From Streptomyces hygroscopicus (lineage in GTDB: Bacteria > Actinomycetota > Actinomycetes > Streptomycetales > Streptomycetaceae), in the NCBI GenBank assembly GCA_002021875.1, contig CP018627.1:7440001-7504000 (forward strand): a stretch of 64,000 nt of DNA, in the 5' to 3' direction. The notes beneath the pieces are model-generated. The model made no database searches and was not told the DNA's origin. It saw nothing but the letters and a program-made list of their open reading frames with translations. This document shows positions 27,386 to 36,712 of this stretch, in pieces (positions within the stretch are counted from its first letter, which is position 1; each line of letters begins with the position of its first letter). The translations under genes were made by a program, and so were the position numbers.

Positions 27386-30217
27386 GTGGAGGAGTACGCG
27401 GGCCGGGTGCTGGCCGACCGCTATCGCCTGCCCCTTCCCCCCGCCGATGAGTACGAACTCATCGAGACCCGCGCCTTCGACACCTACAGCGGACAGGAAG
27501 TCCATCTGCGGCAGATACCGCTGCCGGAGGTCGTCGACGCCGAAGTCGTCGACGAGGGCGCGCGGTGGGGCGGCGGCGCTGGGTCCGCGGGGCGGAACGG
27601 CACGTTCACCGGTACCGGGCGTACGGCCCGGGGCGGCGGTGATCCGGCCGTCCGGCGCGCTATCGCGGCGGCGACGTCCGCGGCGCAGATCCCCGACCAT
27701 CCGCGACTCGGCCAGGTCTTCCATGTCTTCGCGGAGGCCGGAAGCCTGTGGATCGTCAGCGAACTGGTCTCCGGCCGCCCGCTGGCCGCGCTGCTCGCCG
27801 AGGGCACGCTGTCCCCGCACCGCGCCGCCGAGGTCGCCAACGACGTCCTTACGGCGCTGGGCGCCCTGCACGCCCACGGCTGGGTCCACCGCAACATCAC
27901 CGCCCGTACGGTGCTGTTGTGCGACGACGGCCGCGCGATGCTCATGGGGCTGGCGGCGGGCGCGGCGGAAGAGGCGCTGTGCGGCTACGACCCCGTTCCG
28001 GCGCCCGCGTCCCCGCCCTCGACCGGCGACCCCGCCGTGGAGGAGCCCCGGCCGGATGAGCCTCCGGCCGCCTTGCCGCAGGGTCCGGCGGGCTCCGGCG
28101 ATCAGCCGGACCGGCCCCAGGGCCAGGCCGGGCGAGGAGACGAAGGGCGCGCCGCCATCCCCGCGGCCCGAACGGGAGAGGGCGGCGAGGCGCGGCCGAA
28201 CGGCGGCCCGCGCTACCGCGACCAGGGCGCCGACGGAGGTTTCCTGCCCCCCGGCGGTCCTTACGGCGGCCATGAACCGGCGGAGGCCGGTTCGCGGCCC
28301 GACACCGAGGGCCGGGAACACAGTGGCCACGGCACGGAGACGGGCCTGCCCGAGCCACGGACGCCTTACGGCGACCACGGGGCGGCGGAGACGAGTTCGG
28401 GGCCCGGCCTCGGCGGTCCGGTGTACCGGGATCAGGTGACGTTCGGTCCGGGGAGCGGCGGGCCCATGGCTCCCTACCGGGACAAGGGGGCCGCCGGCGG
28501 ACTGCCCGGGCCGCGCCGGGCGGGGCAGCCGGGAAGCAGGGAGGGCGAACCGGGCGGCGCCGGTGCCGACGCGCCGAGCGCGGCCGCCCGGGCCGCGCGG
28601 GCCAGCGCCATCGCCGCCTACGCGGCGGGCGCGCGAGCCGCCGCGCGGGCCAACGTCGAGGCGGCCACCCGCTCCCCGCAGGCCCCCGAGCCCGCCCCCG
28701 CAGCCACGTCCGAGCCCGAGCCGGAGCCCGGCGGCGCCCGATGGCCCGGTCAGCCGGACCGTGCGGAGAGCGACCAGCCGGCCGCCTCCGAAGGCGGCGG
28801 CTCCTGGGATACCGGCGGAGCCGCCGCTGGCGGCCCCGCCACCGCGCTCGCCGCCGAACGGGCCCGCCAGGCCCGCATCGTCGTGGTCGGCGCCGTCACC
28901 GAGCGGTGGGCACCCGAGCAGGCCGGACCGGTCCATGAGAACTGGCGGCTGGCGCCCCCGGTCGGCCCCGCCGCCGATCTGTGGGCGCTCGGCGCGCTGC
29001 TGTTCCGCGCGGTCCAGGGCCATGCCCCGTACCCGGAGGAGAACGCCGCCGAGCTGGTGCAGATGGTCTGCGGGGAAGCGCCCGCGTACGCGGAGGAATG
29101 CGGTCCGCTGCGCCCCGTGGTCGAGTCGCTGATGCGCCAGGACCCCACCGAGCGCCCGGACTTCGAGGAGCTGCGCGGCTGGCTGCGGTCCCTGATCCGG
29201 TCGGCGCCCGAGCCGGACGTCGGCAGCAGTACGGTCACGGTGCCGTCGCTCGGCGCGGGCGGGGCGTCCGATCCCCGGCGGCTGCCGATCGTCCGCCGGC
29301 GGGGCTGGCTGGTGCGCAGGGGCCGGGGCCGCCGCCCCGCGGCGGCGGCCGACGCGGCGGCCGGGCCCGCCCGGCACCGGCGCGACAAGCGGGAGAAGAG
29401 GGAGGCCCGGGAGGCTCGGGCGCCCCGGGAGACTCGGGCAACTCGGGCGCCCCGGGAGAAGACAGAGCCTCGGGAGGCCCGGGAGACCCGGCAGGCGTCG
29501 GCGCCCGCCCAGCGCAAGCCGCGCAGGCTGGGGCGGATGCTGTTGCTGCTGATCTTCCTGGCGCTGGCGGCGGCGGTGGTCTACGCGATGATGTTCATGC
29601 CGCGCTCCAAGGACGACGACGGCCAGGGCCGTACGGGTTCGGCCGGTACGCCGAGCGCGGCGCCGAACGACCCCGGAGACGGCGACGGCAACGAGGGGGA
29701 GGCCGGAAAGCCGGCCGATCCCGGCGACCAGGAGCCGCAGTCCACCGACCCGGCCGGGCTGGCGAAGGGCTTCGCGGTCCGCAAGGACCCCAAGGGCTTC
29801 AAGGTCGCCGTCCACGAGGACTGGACCCGCCGGGGCGAGAACGGCCGCGGCCAGATCCGCTACATCGGCGGTGACTTCGAGCTGGTGGTCGTGGCCGGAC
29901 GGGACAAGATGTCCGACTTCGGCGGCGACCCGATGGCGTACCAGCAGGACCGCGAGGCCGAACTGTCCGCCTTCCGCGGCTCGTCCTGGGCCTCGTCCTC
30001 GGGGCTGCGGCGGATCGACGTCGGCCGGACGGCGATGGCGGAGGGCTCGTTCCGCTGGCGCGACAGCAGCGGGCGGAACGTGTACGCGCGCAATCTCGCG
30101 ATGCTGATCGACGGCCGCTACCACGTGGTCCTGGTCATCGGCCCGTCCGACGAGCGCAGCGCGGTCAACCGCTACTTCGAGCAGGCCACGGCCACGTACA
30201 GCACGACCAACGGCTAG
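27386..30217 (+). CDS. transmembrane pseudokinase with a 300-residue insertion
   Basis: 943 residues. The kinase fold is recognisable but catalytically dead: no glycine loop, VAVK Lys replaced (VHLRQIP), HRD changed to HRN (168-170), DFG changed to MGL (187-189). Between residues about 200 and 500 a Pro/Gly/Ala/Glu-rich disordered stretch splits the C-lobe; the lobe resumes with PAADLWALGALLFRA (about 530). A basic region, one membrane helix (about 716-738) and an external domain like that of the preceding kinase follow. GGGGAGG precedes the GTG. It may scaffold or regulate the active kinase (inference). Confidence 0.88.
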   Translation: MEEYAGRVLADRYRLPLPPADEYELIETRAFDTYSGQEVHLRQIPLPEVVDAEVVDEGARWGGGAGSAGRNGTFTGTGRTARGGGDPAVRRAIAAATSAAQIPDHPRLGQVFHVFAEAGSLWIVSELVSGRPLAALLAEGTLSPHRAAEVANDVLTALGALHAHGWVHRNITARTVLLCDDGRAMLMGLAAGAAEEALCGYDPVPAPASPPSTGDPAVEEPRPDEPPAALPQGPAGSGDQPDRPQGQAGRGDEGRAAIPAARTGEGGEARPNGGPRYRDQGADGGFLPPGGPYGGHEPAEAGSRPDTEGREHSGHGTETGLPEPRTPYGDHGAAETSSGPGLGGPVYRDQVTFGPGSGGPMAPYRDKGAAGGLPGPRRAGQPGSREGEPGGAGADAPSAAARAARASAIAAYAAGARAAARANVEAATRSPQAPEPAPAATSEPEPEPGGARWPGQPDRAESDQPAASEGGGSWDTGGAAAGGPATALAAERARQARIVVVGAVTERWAPEQAGPVHENWRLAPPVGPAADLWALGALLFRAVQGHAPYPEENAAELVQMVCGEAPAYAEECGPLRPVVESLMRQDPTERPDFEELRGWLRSLIRSAPEPDVGSSTVTVPSLGAGGASDPRRLPIVRRRGWLVRRGRGRRPAAAADAAAGPARHRRDKREKREAREARAPRETRATRAPREKTEPREARETRQASAPAQRKPRRLGRMLLLLIFLALAAAVVYAMMFMPRSKDDDGQGRTGSAGTPSAAPNDPGDGDGNEGEAGKPADPGDQEPQSTDPAGLAKGFAVRKDPKGFKVAVHEDWTRRGENGRGQIRYIGGDFELVVVAGRDKMSDFGGDPMAYQQDREAELSAFRGSSWASSSGLRRIDVGRTAMAEGSFRWRDSSGRNVYARNLAMLIDGRYHVVLVIGPSDERSAVNRYFEQATATYSTTNG

Positions 30218-30220
30218 GTC

Positions 30221-31900
30221 TCAGGAGCCGTCCCGCGACGAATCCGCCGGATCGGACCGGGCCTGGGCGCCGTCCCGCGACGACGATCCGCCGGGCCGGG
30301 CCCGGGCTTCTTCGCGTGCCGCCTGGGCGTCGTCCCGTGCCGCCGGGGCGCCGTGCTCCGCGAACCGCTCCCGCAGCCGGTACTTGAGCACCTTACGGAG
30401 CGTCTCATTGCGGGGCAGGGCGTCCACCACTTCGAGCCGCTCCGGCAGTTTGTGCACCGACAGCCCCGCCGTGCGCAGATACGACACCGCCCGGCCGAGC
30501 GTCAGCGCCTCCGTCCCCGCCGGCTGCTCCACGACGGCGCAGACCAGCTCGCCCCGGTCCGGGTCGGGCAGGCCGATCACCGCCACATCACCCACGTCCG
30601 GGTGCTGGTAGAGCAGCTGCTCGATCTCCTTGGCCGAGATGTTCTCGCCCTTACGGATGATGATGTCCTTGGCGCGGCCGGTCAGCACCAGATGGCCGCT
30701 CTCCGTGAGATGGCCGAGGTCGCCGGTAAGGAAGAAGCCGTCCGCGTCGAACGCCTTACGGGTCTCGGCGTCGTCCAGATATCCGGCGCAGACCGCCTCG
30801 CCGCGCAGCCCCACCTGCCCGTCCACCATCCGGATCTCCATCTCCCGGGGCGGCCGGCCCTCGGTGGTGGCGAGGTTCTCGTCCGTGTCGTCCGGCGCAC
30901 CCATGGTGATCATGGGGACTTCGGTCATCCCGTAGCCGTGGGTGAGCGTGCAGCCCAGCTCCCGTACGACCTCGTAGTAGAGCTCGGGCGGTTTGGGCGC
31001 GCCGCCGCCCGCGAGGAGCCGCAGGGTGGGGATGAGCCTGCGCGAGGGGTCCTTGCGCTGTTCGGCCAGGAACATCGAGTAGAAGGCGGTGCTGCCGCCC
31101 GCGACCGTCACCCCGTGCCGCCGGTACGCGGGCAGCGACTCCGGCAGGGAGAAGTGCTCGAGCAGCACGGCCGGAAAGCCGTACAGCAGCAGCATCACGG
31201 TGTAGTCCGGCCCCGCGACATGGGCGTACGGGAAGGCCATGGACCCCACGTCGTCCGGGCTGAGCCGCAGCGCGTGGGCGAGGCAGGCACCGGCGGCGAT
31301 GAGGCTGCGGTCGGTGTGCAGCACGCCCTTGGGGTCGGAGGTGGTGCCCGAGGTCCAGTAGATCCAGCGGACGTCCCGCCCGTCGGTGGGCGGTGGCGGC
31401 AGCCGCAGGGCCTTGGGGTCGGCCACCGGCAGGGTGTCGTACGCCTCGAAGACCAGTGGCGGTTCGGGCAGTTCGGCGGCCAGGCGCCGGGCCATCGCGG
31501 TGTGGTCGAAGCCACGCCAGGGGCCGGGCACGGCGAAGAACCGCGCCCCGGACTCGCGGAGCGCGAACCGCACCTCGCGGTCGCGGTAGTAGGGGATCAG
31601 CGGGGTCTGCATGGCGCCGAGGCGGGCGAGCGCCATGGTCAGCACGACCGTCTCGATCCGGGTGGGCAACTGCCAGGCGACGCGGCTGCCGGGGCCTATC
31701 CCCATCCGGTACAGCCCGGCGGCGGTCCGCTCGGCGCGGGTGCGCAGGGCGCCGAAGGTCAGCCGCCGGTCATGGCGGGCGGAGGCGCCGGCCTGCAGCA
31801 GGGCGGGGGCGTCGGGGGTGAGCGCGGCGCGCCGTTCGAGCAGTTCCCACAGCGTCGCCGAGCTGCCGAGCTCTTGCGCGTCGTGCGCGACGTCGGTCAT
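30221..31900 (-). CDS. AMP-forming acyl-CoA synthetase
   Basis: 559 residues. ANL superfamily: P-loop WTSGTTSDPKGV, A5 motif HGYGMTE, and RKGENISAKEIEQLLYQHPDV near the end; GDLGHL and GRAKDIIIRKG mark the hinge, and the C-terminal Lys is in LRKVLKYRLRE. It activates a carboxylic acid to an acyl-CoA through an acyl-AMP. The last 35 residues are an Arg/Ala/Asp/Ser low-complexity tail. Start set at the ATG after GGGAGG; upstream is an open shadow. Divergent from an acyl-CoA dehydrogenase pair with two palindromic operators between them. Its stop is three bases from that of the pseudokinase gene. Confidence 0.92.
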   Translation of the reverse strand: MTDVAHDAQELGSSATLWELLERRAALTPDAPALLQAGASARHDRRLTFGALRTRAERTAAGLYRMGIGPGSRVAWQLPTRIETVVLTMALARLGAMQTPLIPYYRDREVRFALRESGARFFAVPGPWRGFDHTAMARRLAAELPEPPLVFEAYDTLPVADPKALRLPPPPTDGRDVRWIYWTSGTTSDPKGVLHTDRSLIAAGACLAHALRLSPDDVGSMAFPYAHVAGPDYTVMLLLYGFPAVLLEHFSLPESLPAYRRHGVTVAGGSTAFYSMFLAEQRKDPSRRLIPTLRLLAGGGAPKPPELYYEVVRELGCTLTHGYGMTEVPMITMGAPDDTDENLATTEGRPPREMEIRMVDGQVGLRGEAVCAGYLDDAETRKAFDADGFFLTGDLGHLTESGHLVLTGRAKDIIIRKGENISAKEIEQLLYQHPDVGDVAVIGLPDPDRGELVCAVVEQPAGTEALTLGRAVSYLRTAGLSVHKLPERLEVVDALPRNETLRKVLKYRLRERFAEHGAPAARDDAQAAREEARARPGGSSSRDGAQARSDPADSSRDGS

Positions 31901-32004
31901 CCCGGCCTCCCGTGGAACTCTTCCGGAACCGTTCGAGGCGATCGCGTGCTCGTGGCGCGGGAGCTGAACCGCGCCGACCCGACCCGGCCCGTCCCGGACC
32001 ATAA

Positions 32005-32019
32005 CTGACGGACCATCAG
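32005..32019. promoter_or_regulatory. regulon palindrome, site 1
   Basis: CTGACGGACCATCAG, one mismatch from a perfect 15-bp palindrome with a central base. It lies 104 bases upstream of the acyl-CoA synthetase start. Confidence 0.8.
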
Positions 32020-32094
32020 ATAGTGCTGGAAGCGTAAGGCCGCGCGCCTTGTCGGTCCAGGGGGTGCGGACTAGCCTGCGGATGCCCGCCTTGC

Positions 32095-32109
32095 CTGACG
32101 GGTCATCAG
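32095..32109. promoter_or_regulatory. regulon palindrome, site 2
   Basis: CTGACGGGTCATCAG, 19 bases before the start of the first acyl-CoA dehydrogenase, where it would overlap the promoter or the transcription start. Confidence 0.8.
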
Positions 32110-32128
32110 AAAGGGAGGTCGGCCCCCG

Positions 32129-33292
32129 ATGGATCTCGCCTTCACGGAGGACGAGGAGGACTTCCGGCACCGGCTGCGCGCCTGGCTCGCCGACGCCCTG
32201 CCCATGCTGCCGGACCGCCCGCATCCGGCCGACTGGCCCGGCCGCCGCGCCTATGACTGCGGCTGGCAGCGCATGCTCCACGACGCGGGGTACGCCGGGC
32301 TGCACTGGCCCAAGGACGCGGGCGGCCAGGGCGCGACGCCCACCCAACATCTGATCTTCCTGGAGGAGACCGAGCGGGCCGGCGCGCCCTATGTGGGCGC
32401 GGGTTTCGTCGGACTGCTGCACGCGGGCCCCACCATCGCCGCCGAGGGCACCCCCGAGCAGCGGGCCCGCTGGCTGCCGCCGATCCTGCGCGGGGACGAG
32501 GTGTGGTGCCAGGGGTTCTCCGAACCGGACGCCGGCTCCGACCTGGCGTCGCTGCGCACCCGGGCGGTACGGGACGGCGATACGTATGTCGTCAGCGGAA
32601 GCAAGATCTGGACCTCGCACGCCGAGATCGCCGACTGGTGCGAACTATTGGTGCGCACCGCGCCGGTAAACGCCGACACGCCGAAGCACCGGGGCATCAC
32701 CTGGCTTGCGATGCCGATGGACGCGCCCGGGGTGACGGTACGGCCGCTGCGGACCCTTGCCGGGACGGCGGAGTTCGCCGAGATGTTCCTGGACGAGGTG
32801 CGGGTGCCGGTCACCCACCGGGTCGGGGAGGAGAACGACGGCTGGCGGGTGACCATGGTGACCCTCTCCTTCGAGCGAGGTACGGCCTTCGTGGGCGAAG
32901 TGGTCGCCTGCAGGCGGGTGCTGGAGGCGCTGGCCCGGACGGCGAAGGCCAACGGACGCTGGGACGACGCGGTGCTGCGCCGCCGGTTGGGGCGGCTCGC
33001 TGCGGAGTGCGCGGCGCTGTGGCGGCTCACCCAGTGGAATGTGAGCGAGGCGCAGCGCACCGGCGGGGTGCCGGGCGTCGGCGGCTCGGTCTTCAAGCTG
33101 CGCTTCTCACAGGTGCGGCAGGAGCTGTACGAGGCGGCCGCCGAGGTGCTGGGGCCGGACGCGCTGGACGCCGGTCAGGAGTGGGTCGCGGACCGGCTCT
33201 CGTCGCTCTCGTACACGATCGCGGCGGGGACCTCGCAGATTCAGCGGAACATCGTGGCCGAGCGGATCCTCGGCCTGCCGAAGGGACGGTGA
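32129..33292 (+). CDS. acyl-CoA dehydrogenase, alpha-type partner
   Basis: 387 residues. WCQGFSEPDAGSDLASLRT is the FAD/acyl binding signature, and GSKIWTS follows. At the usual catalytic Glu position the sequence has IAAGTSQIQRN, so Glu is replaced by Ala. Loss of this Glu, together with an adjacent second subunit gene, is the pattern of the heterotetrameric (alpha2beta2) steroid side-chain dehydrogenases such as FadE26-FadE27 and FadE28-FadE29 of mycobacteria. AAGGGAGG precedes the ATG. Overlaps its partner by GTGA. Confidence 0.92.
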   Translation: MDLAFTEDEEDFRHRLRAWLADALPMLPDRPHPADWPGRRAYDCGWQRMLHDAGYAGLHWPKDAGGQGATPTQHLIFLEETERAGAPYVGAGFVGLLHAGPTIAAEGTPEQRARWLPPILRGDEVWCQGFSEPDAGSDLASLRTRAVRDGDTYVVSGSKIWTSHAEIADWCELLVRTAPVNADTPKHRGITWLAMPMDAPGVTVRPLRTLAGTAEFAEMFLDEVRVPVTHRVGEENDGWRVTMVTLSFERGTAFVGEVVACRRVLEALARTAKANGRWDDAVLRRRLGRLAAECAALWRLTQWNVSEAQRTGGVPGVGGSVFKLRFSQVRQELYEAAAEVLGPDALDAGQEWVADRLSSLSYTIAAGTSQIQRNIVAERILGLPKGR

Positions 33293-34305
33293 ACGGGGCC
33301 GTGGACTTCCAGCTCACGGACGACCAGCGGGCGCTGCGGGCGGGGATGCGCGAGCTGCTGGAACGGCGCTTTCCGCGGACCCGGCTGCGGGCGGTGGTGG
33401 ACGGGGACGCGGAGCGCGGTGCGGAGTTGGACCGGGCCCTGTGGCGGGAGCTGGGCGCGGCGGGTCTTTTCGCGCTGCGGGTGCCGGAGTCGGCGGGCGG
33501 GGTGGGGCTGGGGCTGCCGGAGGCGGTACTGGCCTTCGAGGAGGCGGGCCGGGCGCTGCTGCCGGGGCCGCTGGTCGCGACGGAACTGGCGGCGGGGCTT
33601 TCGGGGGCTTTGGCGGCGGGAGCTGTTCAGGGCGAGACGGTGGTGACGGCGCTGGACGAGGAGGGTGCGCAGGTGCCGGTGGAGCATCTGGCCTCCGCCG
33701 ACGCGGTGCTGGCGCTGGGGTCGACGGCGGTCGAGCTGATCCCGGCGGCGGAGGTGGTGCGTGCGGCGCAGCCGATACGGTCCGTTGACCCGGCCACCCC
33801 GCTGCACCGGACGGCCCCGCCCCGAACCCGGCAGGACCAGGCGGGGCCGGGCCGTTCGGGGATCGCCGCCCGGCTGCGCCGCGAGGCGGCGCTGCTGACC
33901 GCGGCACAACAGCTCGGCAGCGCGTCCCGAACGGTCGAACTCGCGGTGGACCACGCCAAGCGGCGCACCCAGTTCGGTCGGCCGATCGGCGCCTTCCAGG
34001 CCGTACAGCATCTGTGCGCCCAGATGCTGGTACGCGCGGAATCATCCAGAAGTGTGGTGTATGCGGCGGCGGTCACAGAAGGCCCGGGTGACATCGCGGC
34101 CGCCAAGCTGCTCGCCGATGAGGCCGCTGTCCACAATGCCCGCGATTGTCTACAAGTCCATGGCGGGATGGGCTTCACCTGGGAGGCGGATGTCCATCTG
34201 CATCTCAAGCGGGCCTGGGTGCGGGCAGGTCAGTGGCAGTGCGCGGCGGCGGCGGAGGAGGAACTTGCGGCCGGGCTCGTGTCGACCGTTGAAACATGTT
34301 TGTAG
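33289..34305 (+). CDS. acyl-CoA dehydrogenase, beta-type partner
   Basis: 338 residues, shorter than usual in the middle domain, as in FadE27/FadE29-type subunits. RTQFGRPIGAFQAVQH and VHGGMGFTWEADVHLHLKRA are family signatures, the latter holding the Glu that such subunits contribute. A GTGA overlap with the preceding stop couples translation. Expected to form the heteromer with the preceding product. Confidence 0.9.
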   Translation: MNGAVDFQLTDDQRALRAGMRELLERRFPRTRLRAVVDGDAERGAELDRALWRELGAAGLFALRVPESAGGVGLGLPEAVLAFEEAGRALLPGPLVATELAAGLSGALAAGAVQGETVVTALDEEGAQVPVEHLASADAVLALGSTAVELIPAAEVVRAAQPIRSVDPATPLHRTAPPRTRQDQAGPGRSGIAARLRREAALLTAAQQLGSASRTVELAVDHAKRRTQFGRPIGAFQAVQHLCAQMLVRAESSRSVVYAAAVTEGPGDIAAAKLLADEAAVHNARDCLQVHGGMGFTWEADVHLHLKRAWVRAGQWQCAAAAEEELAAGLVSTVETCL

Positions 34306-34740
34306 CCGAGCTCGATGGATACGCCTGAATTGTTGGGATGTCGCATTCTCTGGGGAGATCCCCAGAGTGTCTGAGGTGACCGAGCGTTGATACCAGGTTG
34401 TTTCCTAGGCGTGACTCGTCACAGGGGGGAGTCGGGCCCGGGCTCGGGTACTCTCCGTGGGGTGCGAGCGCTTATGGGGTGCAAGAAGCCCGGCGTTGCC
34501 CATGGGGCGATTCCGGGCATGCCGACATGCCCCGCTCGGACAGGGTATGCGACGCCTGAGCTTCGGTGTTCGAGTCCTCAGGACGTGTGTCGCACAGTAT
34601 GCCCCACGCATACTCCTTGGCGCTGGAATATGACCGAAGCGCTTGTTGGGGTGACTGTACGTCAACCATGCTGTCGCGCAAGTCTCCCAGCGCTAGCTGG
34701 GGGAACGTCACGGTCCGTGACCTCTTGGAGGTACAAGGCG
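34306..34740 (+). other. gene-free gap before the ATPase gene
   Basis: No gene with Streptomyces codon bias. Contains a CCCAGC-GCTA-GCTGGG hairpin (34686-34701) and, next to it, the perfect palindrome GTCACGGTCCGTGAC (34707-34721), whose core ACGGTCCGT equals the core of the regulon palindrome but whose outer bases differ. G+C is lower than in flanking genes. Confidence 0.5.
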
Positions 34741-34767
34741 ATGTGTGTGCCGGTTCGGATGGTGTGA
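34741..34767 (+). CDS. putative eight-codon leader peptide
   Basis: ATG eight bases after TTGGAGGT, the only strong ribosome binding site here, opening a frame for MCVPVRMV that ends in TGA three bases before the GTG of the ATPase gene. In the same frame as that gene. Suggests translational coupling or attenuation; it could also be chance. Confidence 0.4.
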   Translation: MCVPVRMV

Positions 34768-34770
34768 GCA

Positions 34771-35343
34771 GTGCAGGTGCTTCAGGCGCAGATGGAGGTC
34801 CGGCCCGATCCGGCGGAGGTGAGCCGTGCCCGTAGGTGGGCCCGTTCGCGGCTCGTCGGATCAGGGATCGGGGCCGACGAGCCGCTCGCCGAGACGTTGA
34901 TTCTGCTCATTTCCGAACTCGTCACCAACGCCGTGGTGCACACCGGCTGTCCGGCCGTGCTGCGGATGCTCTTCCCCGCCCAGTCGATGGGCGGCGGGGG
35001 CGGCGGCGGGAACGGTGGCGGTGTCGGCGGGGGCGGGGTCCCAGGGCCGTTCGTGAGCCGGGGCGCGGGTCTGGGAACGGTCCGGGTCGAGGTCGCCGAC
35101 GTCAGCGACCGCGCGCCGCGCCAGCGCTGTGCCGATGAGGAGGACACTCATGGGCGCGGTCTGGAGCTGGTCGACGGTCTCGCCGACCGATGGGGCTGGC
35201 AGCCGGAGGGCTCCGGCAAGCGGATCTGGTGTGAAATCGACCGCGCGAAGGGCGAGGAGCCGCTTTCCATGAGGCGAGCGGCCTCTCATGCGCCGTCACA
35301 CATGGGACGAACCAGGCAAAGTCCAGACCAGGTGTTGACGTGA
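34771..35343 (+). CDS. ATP-binding regulatory protein (RsbW-like HATPase_c_2)
   Basis: 190 residues. The GHKL ATPase fold has an N-box ETLILLISELVTNAVVHT and a G-box region GRGLELVDGLADRWGW. A 20-residue Gly-rich insert (about residues 72-92) lies between them where relatives have a short loop. Streptomyces genomes encode dozens of such proteins, thought to act as anti-sigma factors or anti-anti-sigma kinases. Its GTG lacks its own RBS; the short upstream frame may supply ribosomes. Last 40 residues are not conserved-looking. Confidence 0.82.
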   Translation: MQVLQAQMEVRPDPAEVSRARRWARSRLVGSGIGADEPLAETLILLISELVTNAVVHTGCPAVLRMLFPAQSMGGGGGGGNGGGVGGGGVPGPFVSRGAGLGTVRVEVADVSDRAPRQRCADEEDTHGRGLELVDGLADRWGWQPEGSGKRIWCEIDRAKGEEPLSMRRAASHAPSHMGRTRQSPDQVLT

Positions 35344-35675
35344 CGTGTTCGGTTGATCACCCTAGGATCAGCGATTCGTCGCGAGGGGACGCCGAGGGCT
35401 GTGGTGTCTCTGTGGGCCCTGTGTTCACGGTGACGTTCCTTGGCGAGTGCGGGTCGCGCCCCCGCTGCTGAACCAGGGCTCAGCGTCGGGAGCCGGGTGG
35501 CGGTGCGCGGTGCCGTGCTCGGGGCGCGCATGAGCGCACCGCCGCCCGAGAACAGCGACCCGCCGTCCCCTCCTGGGCGACGCGCGCCGCCCGGTGCGCG
35601 CGTTGGAGGCGCCAAGGCGTCAAGGCGTCGAGGGAGTCAAGGCGTCGGAGGGATCGGGCGCCAGGGGAATGGGCG
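35344..35675 (+). other. gap between ATPase and cyclase genes
   Basis: Contains a possible promoter reading right (TGACGT, 16 bases, TAGGAT, 35341-35368) and four short direct copies of AAGGCGTC-like sequence near 35612-35650. No credible gene; candidate frames overlap the cyclase gene antisense. Confidence 0.4.
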
Positions 35676-36602
35676 TCAGAGGATCGCCACGGGGGCGACA
35701 GGTGCGCCCGTGCCGCCGACGAACGGCTCGGGCGGGGCCGACAGCAGAAAGACGTAACGCCCCTCCTCGGCGCAGGCATCGGAGAGTTCCTCCAGATTCC
35801 AGTTCTGGCCCTGGAGCATGCCCATCTCGACCAGGTCGAGGGCGTGGACCGGCATCCAGAGGTCCTCGATCTCCGGTGGGAAGACCTCGAAGGTCAAGGT
35901 GTCATTGGCGACCGCCGCCACATCGCGGGCATGGAACCACTCCGGTGTGCGCAGGGAGAGGCCCGGTGAGGGGTAGGCGTATGCCTCCTTCTCGCCCGCC
36001 AGATACCGCTGGATCTGCCCGGTGCGGACGAGGGCGATATCGCCGGGGCGCACCGTCGTCCCGGCCAGCTCCTCGGCGGCGTCGAGGTCTTCGGGGGTGA
36101 CCGTATGCCCCTCGGGCAGCCGCTCGGCGGCCCGGGCCCGCGCCACATCGAGGAGCACCCCGCGCGAGACGAGAGGTCCCGCCTTCTCGATACCACTGAA
36201 GGCGGAGCGGTCATGGGGGGTGATGGAGTCGGCGGGGCGGCCGTTGTAGATCCTGCCGGAGTGCGAGACATGGGTCAGCCCGTCCCAGTGGGTACCGGCC
36301 TGGAGCCCCATCGTCACGGCGTCGTCGCTGGTCGCCACGGTGCCAGGGCCGAACATCTCGAAGTTGACCGCGATCATCGTATGCAGTGGGTTGATCCGCC
36401 CGGGGATCATTCCGGTCTGGATGCCGTCCTGCCGCAGCGGCACCGCGAGCGGGATGCGACGTCCGGTCCGTATCGTCGCGGCGGCCTCCCGGATCACGGC
36501 ATCGGTGATCAGGTTGAGGGTGCCGATCTCGTCGGCCGTTCCCCAGCGGCCCCAGTTGTTGACGCGCTTGGCGATCTCGTGGAACTCGGCTGGCAGCGGC
36601 AT
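35676..36602 (-). CDS. cyclase family metal hydrolase (kynurenine-formamidase-like fold)
   Basis: 308 residues. PF04199 family: the metal motif is present as GTHWDGLTHVS, and the SRGVLLDVA strand follows. Family members hydrolyse amides or lactones, such as N-formylkynurenine or isatin. GGAGAC precedes the ATG. Divergent from the SDR gene with a regulon palindrome in between, so it probably belongs to the same catabolic pathway, perhaps ring opening of a lactone or cyclic ketone intermediate (inference). Confidence 0.85.
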   Translation of the reverse strand: MPLPAEFHEIAKRVNNWGRWGTADEIGTLNLITDAVIREAAATIRTGRRIPLAVPLRQDGIQTGMIPGRINPLHTMIAVNFEMFGPGTVATSDDAVTMGLQAGTHWDGLTHVSHSGRIYNGRPADSITPHDRSAFSGIEKAGPLVSRGVLLDVARARAAERLPEGHTVTPEDLDAAEELAGTTVRPGDIALVRTGQIQRYLAGEKEAYAYPSPGLSLRTPEWFHARDVAAVANDTLTFEVFPPEIEDLWMPVHALDLVEMGMLQGQNWNLEELSDACAEEGRYVFLLSAPPEPFVGGTGAPVAPVAIL

Positions 36603-36675
36603 GGCGTCTCCTTCGTCATTCCCGGTCGACGTTTGTGCGCGAGGGCTTGTACTCGGGCCGCGTCTGCTCAAAAAT

Positions 36676-36690
36676 CTAACGGACCGTCAG
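36676..36690. promoter_or_regulatory. regulon palindrome, site 3
   Basis: CTAACGGACCGTCAG, 22 bases before the SDR start and about 73 before the cyclase start on the other strand; could serve both. Confidence 0.8.
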
Positions 36691-36712
36691 AAACTCCGGG
36701 AGGGGACGCGAC

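Noticed and set aside
34560..34600. TTCGAGTCC, similar to a tRNA T-loop
   Set aside because: No acceptor, D or anticodon stem can be built around it.
34707..34721. Palindrome GTCACGGTCCGTGAC as an eighth regulon site
   Set aside because: It shares the ACGGTCCGT core but the outer three bases on each side differ from the other seven, and it precedes an unrelated gene.
35286..35757. Frames on both strands in the gap between ATPase and cyclase genes
   Set aside because: Low-complexity, poor codon bias, and they run into neighbouring genes.
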